A DNA stretch of 41,520 nt from Candidatus Eisenbacteria bacterium (GCA_035577985.1 DATJZY010000173.1:1-41520); one strand, 5' to 3'; counted from the first letter of the stretch, positions 1 through 8,742 are shown. The notes: generated from the letters alone by a model not told the origin. Made by a program: numbers and translations.

Positions 1-1004
1 ACGGCGTTGGTGTACGAGACCGTGCCGCTGGTGGTGATGTCGCCGGCGGTGTCGCTGAGCGTGACCGGCGTGTTGGTGGGGGTCGGCGCCGGCACGAGCT
101 TCTGGCCGAAGCGCGCCGACACGGTGCGGACGCGCGCCTCGTCGGGGTCGATCGTGCCGTTGCCGTTGATGTCGAGGTTGGGGGCGGTGTTCCAGCCCAG
201 GCCCGCGTTGCCGAACGAGACATAGAGCTGCGCCCGGATCTTGCGGCCGGTCGGCAGGTTCATGACGTTGTTGTCGTACGTCGCCGTGAAGGTCACGTTG
301 ACCGAGGCGCCCGGCGCGAGCGTGAGCTGCGGGGACAGGTTGATCGGGGCGCCGGTGGTGCTGTTCGTGAAGGTCAGCGGGCCCGACGCGGAGTTCTCGT
401 CCATGGTCGTGACGTTGAACGAATCGCCGGGCTCGATGTCGTCATCGTCCAGGCCGTCGCTGTCGTCGTTGTTGTTGGTCCACTTGACGATCTTCGCGCT
501 GACCGCCGCGTCGCCGGAGGTCGCGTTCGCGATGTCCGACGACAGCGTGACCCACTGGTTCGCCGGCTTGTGCTGGAGCGTCACGACCATGTTGCCGATC
601 GGCGCGCTCTTGAGGCCGTTGTTCCTGATCGTGACCTTGCCGGTCACGACGAGCTTCTTGTCGCCGGTCGACGACTGGGTCGCCGTGATGTTCCAGGTGA
701 CGTCGTTGGTCGGGCTGATCGCGCCGACCTTCGAGAGGGCCCACGTGGCAGCGCTGCTCTGCGCCACGGTCGAGCTGCGGCTTCTCAGGGACAGCCGCGC
801 CTTGCCGAGCGAGGTGGTGCGCAGCGCCGTCGCCTCGTCGGCCGCCGCACCGGCCGCAGCGACCGTCGCCGCCAGCAGGACGGTCAACGGGAGCACCCAC
901 CACCGCGTCGTGGTCGTCCGCACCTCGGGTTGCCCGCCGCGGCCCAGGACGAGCGTCAAGAGGAGGTTCCGGCTCCTGGGCTGAGTTCCCATTGTGCGCC
1001 TCAT
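1..1004 (-). CDS. Secreted repeat/EF-hand-like protein, 3' end outside the window
   Basis: The minus strand stays open from an ATG at 1002-1004 to the left edge, so the C-terminus lies outside the window. The start is set by AGGAGG at 1011-1016, six bases upstream. The N-terminus is basic and followed by a hydrophobic stretch (WWVLPLTVLLAATVAAAG), which fits a long signal peptide. The mature part is rich in Thr, Asn, Ser and Val and reads as beta-sandwich modules. It includes an acidic loop (DDSDGLDDDDIEPGD) and, near residue 285, DINGNGTIDPDE, which matches an EF-hand or dockerin-type calcium loop. The visible C-terminal part resembles DUF11-type surface-protein modules. I infer an exported or surface protein of unknown role. 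It is divergent from the LuxR-type gene, with about 120 bp between them. Confidence 0.72.
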   Translation of the reverse strand, partial: MRRTMGTQPRSRNLLLTLVLGRGGQPEVRTTTTRWWVLPLTVLLAATVAAAGAAADEATALRTTSLGKARLSLRSRSSTVAQSSAATWALSKVGAISPTNDVTWNITATQSSTGDKKLVVTGKVTIRNNGLKSAPIGNMVVTLQHKPANQWVTLSSDIANATSGDAAVSAKIVKWTNNNDDSDGLDDDDIEPGDSFNVTTMDENSASGPLTFTNSTTGAPINLSPQLTLAPGASVNVTFTATYDNNVMNLPTGRKIRAQLYVSFGNAGLGWNTAPNLDINGNGTIDPDEARVRTVSARFGQKLVPAPTPTNTPVTLSDTAGDITTSGTVSYTNA

Positions 1005-1088
1005 ACCGATCCTCCTAGAGCTACATCCGGATTGACCCGCTCGAGGCGGGCCACCTATAGTTCTACCGACGCTAACCGGCCCAGCATC

Positions 1089-1102
1089 GGACTGGCCAGT
1101 CC
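1089..1102. promoter_or_regulatory. Perfect 14-bp palindrome upstream of luxR-type gene
   Basis: GGACTGGCCAGTCC is its own reverse complement. It lies 22 bp before the GTG of the LuxR-type regulator, in the divergent spacer. A second, weaker dyad (CCCGC-N5-GCGGG) lies at 1036-1050. The position fits an operator for the regulator itself; binding is inferred only. Confidence 0.4.
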
Positions 1103-1123
1103 CCTAAATGGAGGGTCCGGGAC

Positions 1124-1954
1124 GTGTCCAAAGGCGACCTGTTGCGGCTGAGCGACGTTCGGCGGGTGATTCGGCTCGTCGGGGATTGCCGCGATCTCGG
1201 AGCGGATCCGGCGCTCTGGCACGAGCGGATGTTCGAGGGACTGTGCCGGCTGGTCGGGGCGACGGCATGCGCGGGCGGCGAGGGACTGTGGGGTCGCCCG
1301 CAGCGCCCCGTGCGCCCACTCTCGGCCTTCGCCGCCGGCTTCGAGCCGGATCAGCTCGCACTCTACGGCACCTACATGCGCCAACTCACCCCCGCGTCCG
1401 ATCCGATCTTCCGGGCGCTCCAGCCATTGCCCGGTCGCCTGGTGACGAGGACGCGGCAGGAGCTGGTTCCCGATCGGGACTGGTACGGGGCCGCGCCGTG
1501 GAACGACTATTACCGCCCGAGCCACCTCGATCACCAAATGACGTCGGTCTTTCAGACCTCGGCGGAGGATGCCGTCGACGTCATCGCGCTTCACCGCACG
1601 ACGGGAGACCGACCCTTCACGCCGCGTGAGCAGCGGCTGCTGAGCTTCGTGCATGAGGAGATCGGCCGCCTGATGGGCCAGGCGCTCGTCTCCGCCACCG
1701 AACCTACGCCACAGCAGGTTTCACCGCGATTGCGGCAGACGCTCGCGTTCCTGATCGAGGGCGACAGCGAGAAACAGGTGGCGAACCGTCTCGGGGTCGC
1801 CCGCGCAACGGCCCACGAGTACGTGAAGAGGCTGTACCGCCACTTCAAGGTCCGGAGCCGAGGCGAGCTCATGGCGCACGTCATCCGTCGCATCGCGAGC
1901 GAGCACTGGAAGGCCGTACTGCCGCTCCACGAAGAGGCGAAGCAGCGGACGTAG
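1124..1954 (+). CDS. LuxR-family transcriptional regulator (C-terminal HTH)
   Basis: A 276-residue protein. Residues about 200-262 form a LuxR/GerE-type helix-turn-helix: SEKQVANRLGVARATAHEYV matches the scissor-helix and recognition-helix pattern, followed by YRHFKVRSRGELMAHVI. The N-terminal about 190 residues look like a GAF/PAS-type sensor (ends PFTPREQRLLSFVHEEIGRL) but lack an autoinducer-domain signature I can recognise, so the ligand is unknown. It starts at GTG 1124, with GGAGGG eight bases upstream. It is divergent from the secreted protein at 1-1004 and has a palindrome in its leader that could serve autoregulation. No receiver domain is present, so it is not a standard two-component regulator. 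Confidence 0.85.
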   Translation: MSKGDLLRLSDVRRVIRLVGDCRDLGADPALWHERMFEGLCRLVGATACAGGEGLWGRPQRPVRPLSAFAAGFEPDQLALYGTYMRQLTPASDPIFRALQPLPGRLVTRTRQELVPDRDWYGAAPWNDYYRPSHLDHQMTSVFQTSAEDAVDVIALHRTTGDRPFTPREQRLLSFVHEEIGRLMGQALVSATEPTPQQVSPRLRQTLAFLIEGDSEKQVANRLGVARATAHEYVKRLYRHFKVRSRGELMAHVIRRIASEHWKAVLPLHEEAKQRT

Positions 1955-2104
1955 GGTTCCACCTCGCCGCGCGCCACCGCGGGACCTCACGAGACACTCA
2001 CCGTCGCGATCATCGCGCGGACGACATCGCACGGCTTCCAGAGGACTAGCTGTACGGCGATCGACAAGGAGAGCGTCGCGGGCACCTGCACCACGTGATC
2101 GCCA

Positions 2105-2135
2105 CCGGAGCCGCCGCGGTCTGCGGCGGCTCCGG
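2105..2135 (-). terminator. Strong hairpin downstream of the secreted TSP3 protein gene
   Basis: A 13-bp perfect stem (CCGGAGCCGCCGC / GCGGCGGCTCCGG) with a five-base loop at 2118-2122. It starts 16 bp past the stop of the minus-strand gene ending at 2151. No T-tract follows on either strand, so it may act as a 3' end stabiliser or a Rho-assisted site. Confidence 0.55.
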
Positions 2136-2150
2136 CGTTGGCTGGGGTGT

Positions 2151-3311
2151 TCAGGGTTTCGGCAAGCAGAGACCGGTGTTGCGCCGGTCAGACAGGCAGT
2201 CGGCCGTCTTCCCGCTCAGCAGCGGCTCGTCGTTCCTCCAGTCGGCCTTCTTGCACTCCTTGTTGCCGCTCTTCGTCGTGATGTCGAAGCTGCCGCAGAA
2301 CTGCGCCTGCGAGCACCCGGCGAGGTCGACGGGTATCGCGGCCGGCGTGTTCGGACAGGTGTCGATGCCGTCCGGCACTCCGTCGCCATCGGCGTCGGCA
2401 GTGGCGGCGTCGAGCTCGTCCGCGCAGGTCGCGAGATCGGTGTTGCACGTGCTGAGCGAGGCCTGGGCGGTGGCCAGGTTCGCCGCGCATGTGGCGACCG
2501 CAGCGTCCGGATACAATCCCGCCGTCAGCCGATACTGCCCGGCAACACCGCCGAGCGCGGCGATGAAAATCGTGTATTCACCACCGTCCGCCGGATCGAT
2601 GTCGTAGGAGCGGCTCAACACCTGGCCCGGGGCGGTGGCGACGGCGTAGTCGATCAACCTCAAACCGGTCGAGCCTAGAGGATTGGTCGCCTCCGGCGTC
2701 GGGCTGGTGACGAAGGTCTGATGCCGTAAGGCCGTCGTGCTGGTGTCCCATCCGGCATACAGTGCATAGGCCAGCTGGGGAGCGACGCCGTCGGACGGAT
2801 CATCGTCGAGGGTAACCGTGAGCTTCACTGGGCCGCCGGCGAGGATCGTGTCGAGCGGCGTCACGTGGATCAAGCCATAATCGAGGCCGTGTCCCCAGCC
2901 CTGGCCGCCGTTGCTCGGATCCGCCCAGGACAATCCGCCGACCGCGAGCACGAGATCGGTCGGATAGTCAGGGTCGTTCGCACCATTGTATGTCACCACC
3001 TGCGCGAGCAAGCTGCCCGAGGGTGGACTGGCACCCGCACCGGTCTGGATGGTACGCACCTGTTTCGCGTTGTGCAGGCCGCAGTACCACTGCACCGGGA
3101 GCGCGCCGGTGTAGTCGGCCACAGGACCGTTGGTCCAACTCGCCAACGCGCCGGACGTCGGTTGTCCGTCTGCGCCGTTCGTGCTGCCGCCGAGCCCCGA
3201 GCCGTACCCGGAGATGTTGTACGTCGCGTGGGTGTGGCCGGTCGACGTCGTCAGGGCGATCGCCGCCACCAATCCCGCCAAGATCACGGGGCCTTTCGTT
3301 CGTGAAGTCAC
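2151..3311 (-). CDS. Secreted thrombospondin-type-3 protein, paralogue of 7584-8711
   Basis: A 386-residue exported protein. It starts at GTG 3311 with AAGGAGG well placed upstream, followed by a signal peptide (hydrophobic ILAGLVAAIALTTS) and a His-rich junction GHTHATYN near residues 25-32. The N-terminal about 265 residues form a domain I cannot assign to a named family. It carries Trp59, Trp75, Trp129, Trp139 and Trp188, the motif WYCGLHN (75-81) and GWGHGLDYG (138-146). Then comes a Cys-rich segment and a calcium-binding thrombospondin type-3 repeat (DADGDGVPDGIDTCPNTP). The end is a Cys-containing tail (GCSQAQFCGSF, DWRNDEPLL). It is the last gene after two di-haem MauG-like genes on the same strand. 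Its paralogue lies on the other side of them. I infer a periplasmic or surface partner of those enzymes; the function is not established. Confidence 0.8.
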   Translation of the reverse strand: MTSRTKGPVILAGLVAAIALTTSTGHTHATYNISGYGSGLGGSTNGADGQPTSGALASWTNGPVADYTGALPVQWYCGLHNAKQVRTIQTGAGASPPSGSLLAQVVTYNGANDPDYPTDLVLAVGGLSWADPSNGGQGWGHGLDYGLIHVTPLDTILAGGPVKLTVTLDDDPSDGVAPQLAYALYAGWDTSTTALRHQTFVTSPTPEATNPLGSTGLRLIDYAVATAPGQVLSRSYDIDPADGGEYTIFIAALGGVAGQYRLTAGLYPDAAVATCAANLATAQASLSTCNTDLATCADELDAATADADGDGVPDGIDTCPNTPAAIPVDLAGCSQAQFCGSFDITTKSGNKECKKADWRNDEPLLSGKTADCLSDRRNTGLCLPKP

Positions 3312-3424
3312 TGATATCCCCTCCTTACGACAAAGTGGACCACAGTCTTTGGCTCCATTGACAACATAGGAAAGTGGAATGGTTATGTGAATGCGGCATG
3401 ATGTCGCACGGGAGCAGCGCTACG

Positions 3425-5311
3425 TCACGGGTCGACCGCAAGGGGCCCGAGGGAATCGCCCCCCGCGCGACCGACGGCAGGAATCTCTTCGGTCGCGTCG
3501 CGCGTCGCACCCTGGCCATCGCCCACCACCATTCCGCTCGCATCGACCGCGCCATTCGGCACGAAGAGCTGGGGGTGATCGAACGGCGCCTGCTGACGGC
3601 CCACGCGTTCGTCGGTCAACGACTCCAGGAACGCTTCGAGCGCGTCGAGCTCGTCCGGTGTGTTCTCGAGGACGTTGAGCGGCGATATCTCGACCGTTGC
3701 ATCGAGTGAATACTGCGGGACGACGTCTCCGCCGCGGGAATAGAACTGAAGCACTTGCCGCAACGTGAGAAAGCTTCCCGTATGGAAGTACGGCGCCGTG
3801 AGCGCCACGTTTCGCAGTCCCGGCACCTTCACCGCGCCGTCGACCGCGATCGGCTCGACCGGCGGCGGCACCAGCGCGCGCACCGTCGACAACGGCCGTC
3901 CAAAGGTGTCGCTACCGCCGACGCCGGGATCCTCGCGCGTCGGCAGGACGCCGATGTTGTTGAAGCCGCGGTCGAGAGCCTGGCCGTTGCGGATACGGGT
4001 CGGGCTCTCGGCAACGCGGCGGACGGATGCGCCGGTCAGCTCCGCGCCTTCGTGGCAGTTGATGCAGCGGCCGCGTGCCTGGCTGCGGAACACGTCGACG
4101 CCCGCCACCGCCTGCGGCGAGATCGCCCCCGGATCGCCATCCATGAAGCGGTCGTACGGCGAGTCGTCGGCGACCAGGGTGCTCTCGTAGAGAGCGATCG
4201 CGAGACCGAAGAAGAGCGGGAAGTTGTGCTCGAGGAGACGTTCCTCCCGCGTCATCGAATCGCGGTCGCTGTCGCGCGCGAGGTCGACGTGGCCGTCGGG
4301 CCAGACCCGCACCTTGCGGCGGGCGTGCCACCAACGCGGCTGGAACGCGCGGCGGACGAGCGTGCTGTAGCGAGCGATCCGCAGACCCGGCAACGGCCAA
4401 CGGCTGAAGCGTCCGAGCACGCTGTCCGCGGGATGCACGAGCTGTCCCGTCAGCGGTCGCAGCCCCCCGATCCGGCCGCGCAGGTCGGACGTGACGATAC
4501 GCTGGGCGAGGCTCCTGAAGGACCGATCGTGCGCCGCCATCTCGACGTCGCCCGTCGGCGGCGTCATCGCTTGCGACGCCAGGCTCGCGGGTGCGATCCG
4601 CACTCGCACCAGCTGCGGCGACCCGGGATCGTCGGCGCGGATCACCAAGGCGCCGGGGTCGCCGTCGCCCAGGCCGTTCACGCCGTTGAACACCCGCGCC
4701 GCGTGGCCGTCCCAGAACTGCCTGTCGTTGAAGACCGCGTTGATGACCGACGGCGCGTTGCGCGCGGTCGTGCGGCGCAGGTTCAGCCCCTGCAGCGTGA
4801 ATCCGTCGGGGTCGGGCGCCGACTGCAACAACTCGGCGAGCCGGCGGTCGAGGCCGCGGAAGACGAAGTACGAGATCCCCTGCGAGCCGACCACGTCGTT
4901 CGACGCGGGCGTCGACGGAAAGTCCGCCGCACGGAGCAGATGGTTCAAGCCGCGACCGCGATCCCAGCCGCCATCGGGATCGGGCGAGCCATCGGGGCGC
5001 ACGCGGCGCTGGCCGGGATTGCCCTGATTTCGTGTGCGTGCGTCCGCGCCTGCGTGGAAGTGGCAGGTCGCGCAGGCGACGATCCCGTCGCTGCCGATCT
5101 GCATGTCCCAGAACAACGCCTTGCCGAGCAGCACCGCCGCGTCACGGTCGCGGACGTACAAGTCGAGGTCGGCCGGCTCGGGGACGGGAACGGTCTTGAG
5201 CGATGGCGGGCGCGGTGGATCGTCGTCCGCCCACACGTCGGCACCGAGGGGCAATATCGCGAAGGCGATCAAGATCAGGTGAACGAAGCGCGACACGGCG
5301 GCAGGGAGCAT
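3425..5311 (-). CDS. Long di-haem cytochrome c peroxidase / MauG-like protein
   Basis: A 628-residue exported protein with a signal peptide (HLILIAFAILPLGADVWA). It has two CxxCH haem-c sites: CATCH at 80-84 and CINCH at 416-420. Family signatures of the CcpA/MauG superfamily are clear: LGKALFWDMQIGSDG before the first haem, TARNAPSVINAVFND, and PGLRNVALTAPYFHTGSF then FYSRGGD near the C-terminus. Classical CcpA and MauG proteins are about 320-400 residues; here the extra length lies mainly between the two haem sites. The reaction is peroxide reduction or H2O2-driven oxidation of a protein partner. It sits between a second such gene (45 bp upstream) and a secreted Trp/His-rich protein gene (113 bp downstream), apparently one transcription unit. 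Whether it is a peroxidase or a tryptophan-modifying enzyme cannot be read from sequence alone. Confidence 0.9.
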   Translation of the reverse strand: MLPAAVSRFVHLILIAFAILPLGADVWADDDPPRPPSLKTVPVPEPADLDLYVRDRDAAVLLGKALFWDMQIGSDGIVACATCHFHAGADARTRNQGNPGQRRVRPDGSPDPDGGWDRGRGLNHLLRAADFPSTPASNDVVGSQGISYFVFRGLDRRLAELLQSAPDPDGFTLQGLNLRRTTARNAPSVINAVFNDRQFWDGHAARVFNGVNGLGDGDPGALVIRADDPGSPQLVRVRIAPASLASQAMTPPTGDVEMAAHDRSFRSLAQRIVTSDLRGRIGGLRPLTGQLVHPADSVLGRFSRWPLPGLRIARYSTLVRRAFQPRWWHARRKVRVWPDGHVDLARDSDRDSMTREERLLEHNFPLFFGLAIALYESTLVADDSPYDRFMDGDPGAISPQAVAGVDVFRSQARGRCINCHEGAELTGASVRRVAESPTRIRNGQALDRGFNNIGVLPTREDPGVGGSDTFGRPLSTVRALVPPPVEPIAVDGAVKVPGLRNVALTAPYFHTGSFLTLRQVLQFYSRGGDVVPQYSLDATVEISPLNVLENTPDELDALEAFLESLTDERVGRQQAPFDHPQLFVPNGAVDASGMVVGDGQGATRDATEEIPAVGRAGGDSLGPLAVDP

Positions 5312-5356
5312 ACTGGACCCTCGTCCGCCTCGGTACGCGACACGTTGTCGCAGCCA

Positions 5357-7477
5357 TCACGGCGGCGCCTGCGCGTCGAACGCGAGCAGCGGTCCGTCCG
5401 CAGCGCTCCGGCCCGATGCGGGGACCGCCGGCACCTCGAGATACTCGGTGGCGGCTCGCCCGTCCCTGCCCGCCCCGTCGACGGCGTGCTCGTCACCAAC
5501 GTGCCCGTGCGGGATGGACAGTGCCGGGTGATCGAACGGCGCGCGCTCCCACCGCACCCGCTCGTCGGTGAGCGTGCGCAGGAACGCGACGAGGTCGGCG
5601 CGCAGGTCGGGGGCCGCGCCGATGCCGAAGAGGAACTCGGCGTCCTTGCCAAGCGACGCGAAGTTGCCGCCGCGGTTGTAGAACTCGACCACCTCGTCGA
5701 GCGTCGCCATGCCGCCATTGTGCATGTACGGACCGGTCAGCTCGACGTTGCGCAGCGACGGCACCTTGAACGCGCCCTGCACACCCAGCGGCAGTCGACC
5801 CCCGTCGCTCTGCGCGCTCTCGGCCGCGACGATGCTCGGGCTCGGCACGGCGGCCCAGCGTGGCGCGGTGCACGCCGTCGTCCCGGCCGGATCGTCGACG
5901 AGGTCGGTCGAGGGGAACGGCGGCTGACCGAATGCGGTCACCGCAAACGGGGCCGACATCGCGCAGCTGCGCGCAACGAAGTCGTCGACGGCGGCTGTGG
6001 GACCTCCGGCGAGCACGGCGAGATACTGCGCCGTGAACGACAGCGGGTTACCGAACGGATCGCTTCCCCCGATGCCCGGATCGGCATCGCGCGGCACCAC
6101 CCCGGTGTTGATGAAACCCGTGTCGACAAGACCGAGCACCATCTCGCCGCCGCTTCCGCGCAGCGGCTTGCGATCGACCTCGGTGAGCGCCGCCGGATCG
6201 ATGCCGAAGGTCGATCCCGAGAGCGTCGGCCCGCGGTGGCATTGTGCGCAGTGGAGATCGACGAAGGCCGCCAGCCCGCGCCGTTGCTGGTCATCGAAGG
6301 CGACCGGGACGCCGTCGGTACCGCGCGCGCCATCGAATGGCGTCTGATCGGCGATCAGCGTCGATTCGTACAGCTGTACGGCGAGCCCGAAGAAGAAGGC
6401 GAAGTTCGCTTCCATCTGATCGAATGGCGCGCCACCGACCGTCGGCGTCCCGACCTGGCCGCGGGCGACGCGCGACGGCGCGGCCCAGAACCGCCGGTCG
6501 AACGCGGCGCGCACGAGCGATGCGTATGTCCGCCGCAGTCCCTTGCCTGCCGGCGCGCGATAGGGACCGAGCACACCATCGGCGGGATGGACCGCCTGGA
6601 ACTGCAGCGCGCGCCGTCGCAACAGCTTGCGGCCGAGGTCGGGAAACGTCCGGCCGCTGCAGGACATCTCGGTGGGATCGAGCGGGGGCTGGACGGCCTG
6701 GGATGCCAGCGACGCGTTCTGCAGGCGTAGCCGCTTGTGACGCAGCCGCCCGGCGCGCCACATCCACACGCCGGCGCTCGGGTCGCGATCGCCGTAGGGA
6801 TTCACGCCGTTGAACACCGCGTTGGCGCGTCCGTCCCAGAACGAGCGTCGGTTGAATGCGGCGCCGATCACCGACGGCGCGTTGCGCGAGGTGACCGCGC
6901 GCGTGGCGAGCCCGTTGATCGTGAACTCGCCGGCGTCGCCCGGCGTGCAATCGTCGAAGGGCGTCGATCCGTCCCCGCCCCCCCGGAGCACCCCCGCGAA
7001 GGCGCCGCCCGATCCGGCGACGTCGTCGCTATCGAACAGCACGGTGGAGTCGATGATCGATACGTCGTCGAGCCGATGGAACGGGAAATCAGAAAGGCGG
7101 AGCGTGTAGTTCGATCCGCCCATGCCGCCGGACGCGGTCAGCCCGAACGTCGCGTTCGCGGCGCGGCCCGGCGACAGCTGGTTCTTCACACGCGCGTCGG
7201 CGCCGGCGTGGAAATGACAGCTCGCACACGCCATGCCATCACTGCCGACCTGCATGTCCCAGAATAGCGCCTTGCCGAGCGCGATCGCTTTCGCGCGATT
7301 GTGGACGATCGGGGCATGGCCCGAGAGCAAACCGGGAACCTTTGGCACCTCGACACCTTGCAGCGACCCGGGGACGTCGCCGTGCGCACGGGCGTCGCGT
7401 ACCATCGCCGTCGCGAGGAGAATCATGGGGACGAGCGCGCGAGGCCGGCGAGCGATGCGAAGCGTCGAACGGCGCAC
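5357..7477 (-). CDS. Long di-haem cytochrome c peroxidase / MauG-like protein, second copy
   Basis: About 706 residues from GTG 7477, which gives an n-region with many Arg, a hydrophobic core (ALVPMILLATAMV) and a DARA cleavage site. GGAGG lies only two bases before this GTG, so the start is uncertain: ATG 7426 lacks a ribosome site, and the frame stays open upstream to 7669. Haem sites are CASCH (84-88) and CAQCH (410-414). Superfamily signatures are LGKALFWDMQVGSDG, TSRNAPSVIGAAFN, and PSLRNVELTGPYMHNGGM followed by FYNRGGN. It is paralogous to 3425-5311 but longer, with an extra Cys-containing stretch (DDCTPGDAGEF) before the central domain. It is the first gene of the minus-strand unit and diverges from the secreted paralogue at 7584, leaving 106 bp for promoters. 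Confidence 0.87.
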   Translation of the reverse strand: MRRSTLRIARRPRALVPMILLATAMVRDARAHGDVPGSLQGVEVPKVPGLLSGHAPIVHNRAKAIALGKALFWDMQVGSDGMACASCHFHAGADARVKNQLSPGRAANATFGLTASGGMGGSNYTLRLSDFPFHRLDDVSIIDSTVLFDSDDVAGSGGAFAGVLRGGGDGSTPFDDCTPGDAGEFTINGLATRAVTSRNAPSVIGAAFNRRSFWDGRANAVFNGVNPYGDRDPSAGVWMWRAGRLRHKRLRLQNASLASQAVQPPLDPTEMSCSGRTFPDLGRKLLRRRALQFQAVHPADGVLGPYRAPAGKGLRRTYASLVRAAFDRRFWAAPSRVARGQVGTPTVGGAPFDQMEANFAFFFGLAVQLYESTLIADQTPFDGARGTDGVPVAFDDQQRRGLAAFVDLHCAQCHRGPTLSGSTFGIDPAALTEVDRKPLRGSGGEMVLGLVDTGFINTGVVPRDADPGIGGSDPFGNPLSFTAQYLAVLAGGPTAAVDDFVARSCAMSAPFAVTAFGQPPFPSTDLVDDPAGTTACTAPRWAAVPSPSIVAAESAQSDGGRLPLGVQGAFKVPSLRNVELTGPYMHNGGMATLDEVVEFYNRGGNFASLGKDAEFLFGIGAAPDLRADLVAFLRTLTDERVRWERAPFDHPALSIPHGHVGDEHAVDGAGRDGRAATEYLEVPAVPASGRSAADGPLLAFDAQAPP

Positions 7478-7583
7478 GTCCTCCAAAGGTGCCACGCATG
7501 CCGGCGATCGTCGACGGCAAATCCCCGGGTGCGACATCCTGTCGCATTGCTCGCGACTTTCCCGGTCCGGTATTCGCCTGGTC

Positions 7584-8711
7584 ATGCGTCGATCGTTGAG
7601 CGCGCTCGTCGTCTCCTTCGCTGCGTCGTTCCCGCTGCTCCTTTCCGCGGACGCGCACGCACACGCCACCTACAACCTGTCCGGATATGGCTCCGGGCTC
7701 GGCGGCAGCACGAACGGTGCGGATGGCACGCCCGCCGATCCCTCCGCGACCTGGACGAACGGCCCCCCTGAGGAGTACGGGGGCGCGCTGCCGGCGCAGT
7801 GGTATTGCGGCCTACACAACGCCACACAGGTGCGCCCCATGCAGACCGGCGCAGGCGCCAATCCGCCGTCGGATAGCTTGCTCGCGCAGGTGGCGACGTA
7901 CAACGGCACGAACGACCCGGATCTGCCGACCGACCGCGTGCTCGCCGTCGGCGGCCTGTCGTGGACGGATCCGGCGAACGGCGACCAGGGCTGGGGGCAC
8001 GGGCTCGACTACGGCGTGATCCACGTGACGCCGCTCGACACGATCGAGGAGAACGGCCCGGTCAAGCTCACCCTAACGCTGAGCGATGATCCGACCGACG
8101 ACGTCGCCGTGACGTTGGCTTATGCGATCTATGGTGGATGGGACACCAGCACGACGGCCACGCGCCACCAGACGTTCACCACGAACCCCGCACCCATCGA
8201 CAATCCGCTCGGATCGTCGGGACTCAAGCTGATCGATTTCGCGGTCGCGACCGGCCCGGGCGTGACCCTCAGCCGCTCCTACGACCTCGATCCAGCATAC
8301 GAGGGGAAGTACACGGTCTTCATCGGTGCCCTCGGCGGCGTCGCCGGACAGTATCAGCTCACGGCGGGCCTGTTCCCCGCCGGCGCGGACACGAACGCGC
8401 AGCTCTCGCAATGCCAGGACGACCTCGCTGCAGCGAATTCCACGATCACCACCATGACCGCCGACGCCGACGGCGATGGCGTACCGGATGCGCGCGATCG
8501 CTGCGCGACCACGCCCGCGGGGCAGTTCGTCGACGACGGCGGTTGCTCGCAGGCCCAGTTCTGCGCCGCGTTCACGATCGCCAAGAAGTCGGACCGAAAG
8601 CTCTGCAAGGAGCTCGACTGGAAGAACGATGAGCCGAACATGAAGCCCAAGCAGGCGGACTGCACGTTCTCGAAGGCCTCGAGCGCGTGCGCTGCGACGG
8701 CGGCGCCCTGA
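7584..8711 (+). CDS. Secreted thrombospondin-type-3 protein, paralogue of 2151-3311
   Basis: A 375-residue protein from ATG 7584, chosen because a good signal peptide follows directly (SALVVSFAASFPLLLSADA) and ends at HAHATYN. Almost every landmark of the paralogue at 2151-3311 is kept: the SGYGSGLGGSTNGADG segment, WYCGLHN, the SWTDPANG and GWGHGLDYG motifs, the GWDTSTTA segment, the TSP3 calcium repeat (DADGDGVPDARDRC), GCSQAQFC and DWKNDEP. The Cys-rich linker before the calcium repeat is shorter here. It is read away from the two di-haem genes, so the four genes form an A-B-C / D arrangement. The N-terminal domain is not recognised as a named family. I infer a partner or substrate of the MauG-like enzymes. 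Confidence 0.8.
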   Translation: MRRSLSALVVSFAASFPLLLSADAHAHATYNLSGYGSGLGGSTNGADGTPADPSATWTNGPPEEYGGALPAQWYCGLHNATQVRPMQTGAGANPPSDSLLAQVATYNGTNDPDLPTDRVLAVGGLSWTDPANGDQGWGHGLDYGVIHVTPLDTIEENGPVKLTLTLSDDPTDDVAVTLAYAIYGGWDTSTTATRHQTFTTNPAPIDNPLGSSGLKLIDFAVATGPGVTLSRSYDLDPAYEGKYTVFIGALGGVAGQYQLTAGLFPAGADTNAQLSQCQDDLAAANSTITTMTADADGDGVPDARDRCATTPAGQFVDDGGCSQAQFCAAFTIAKKSDRKLCKELDWKNDEPNMKPKQADCTFSKASSACAATAAP

Positions 8712-8724
8712 GCGAGACTCGTGT

Positions 8725-8742
8725 GGTGGCCATCGGGCCACC
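8725..8742. terminator. Hairpin between convergent genes
   Basis: GGTGGCC-ATCG-GGCCACC, a 7-bp stem with a four-base loop, lies 14 bp past the stop of the secreted protein and before the 3' end of the facing tetR-type gene. There is no T-tract; it is a plausible shared terminator. Confidence 0.4.

Noticed and set aside
241..984. Plus-strand open frame at the left edge
   Set aside because: The minus strand over the same bases has a ribosome site, a signal peptide and EF-hand-like motifs, and runs off the edge; the plus frame is its shadow with no family pattern.
3755..6730. A 991-codon plus-strand open frame
   Set aside because: It lies opposite two di-haem genes with clear motifs; its translation is Arg/His/Asp-rich without any domain, which is typical of antisense frames in GC-rich DNA.
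2151..8711. Calling the secreted partners MbnP
   Set aside because: The four-Cys MbnP pattern is not seen and the domain is different; only the genomic pairing with a MauG-like enzyme is similar.
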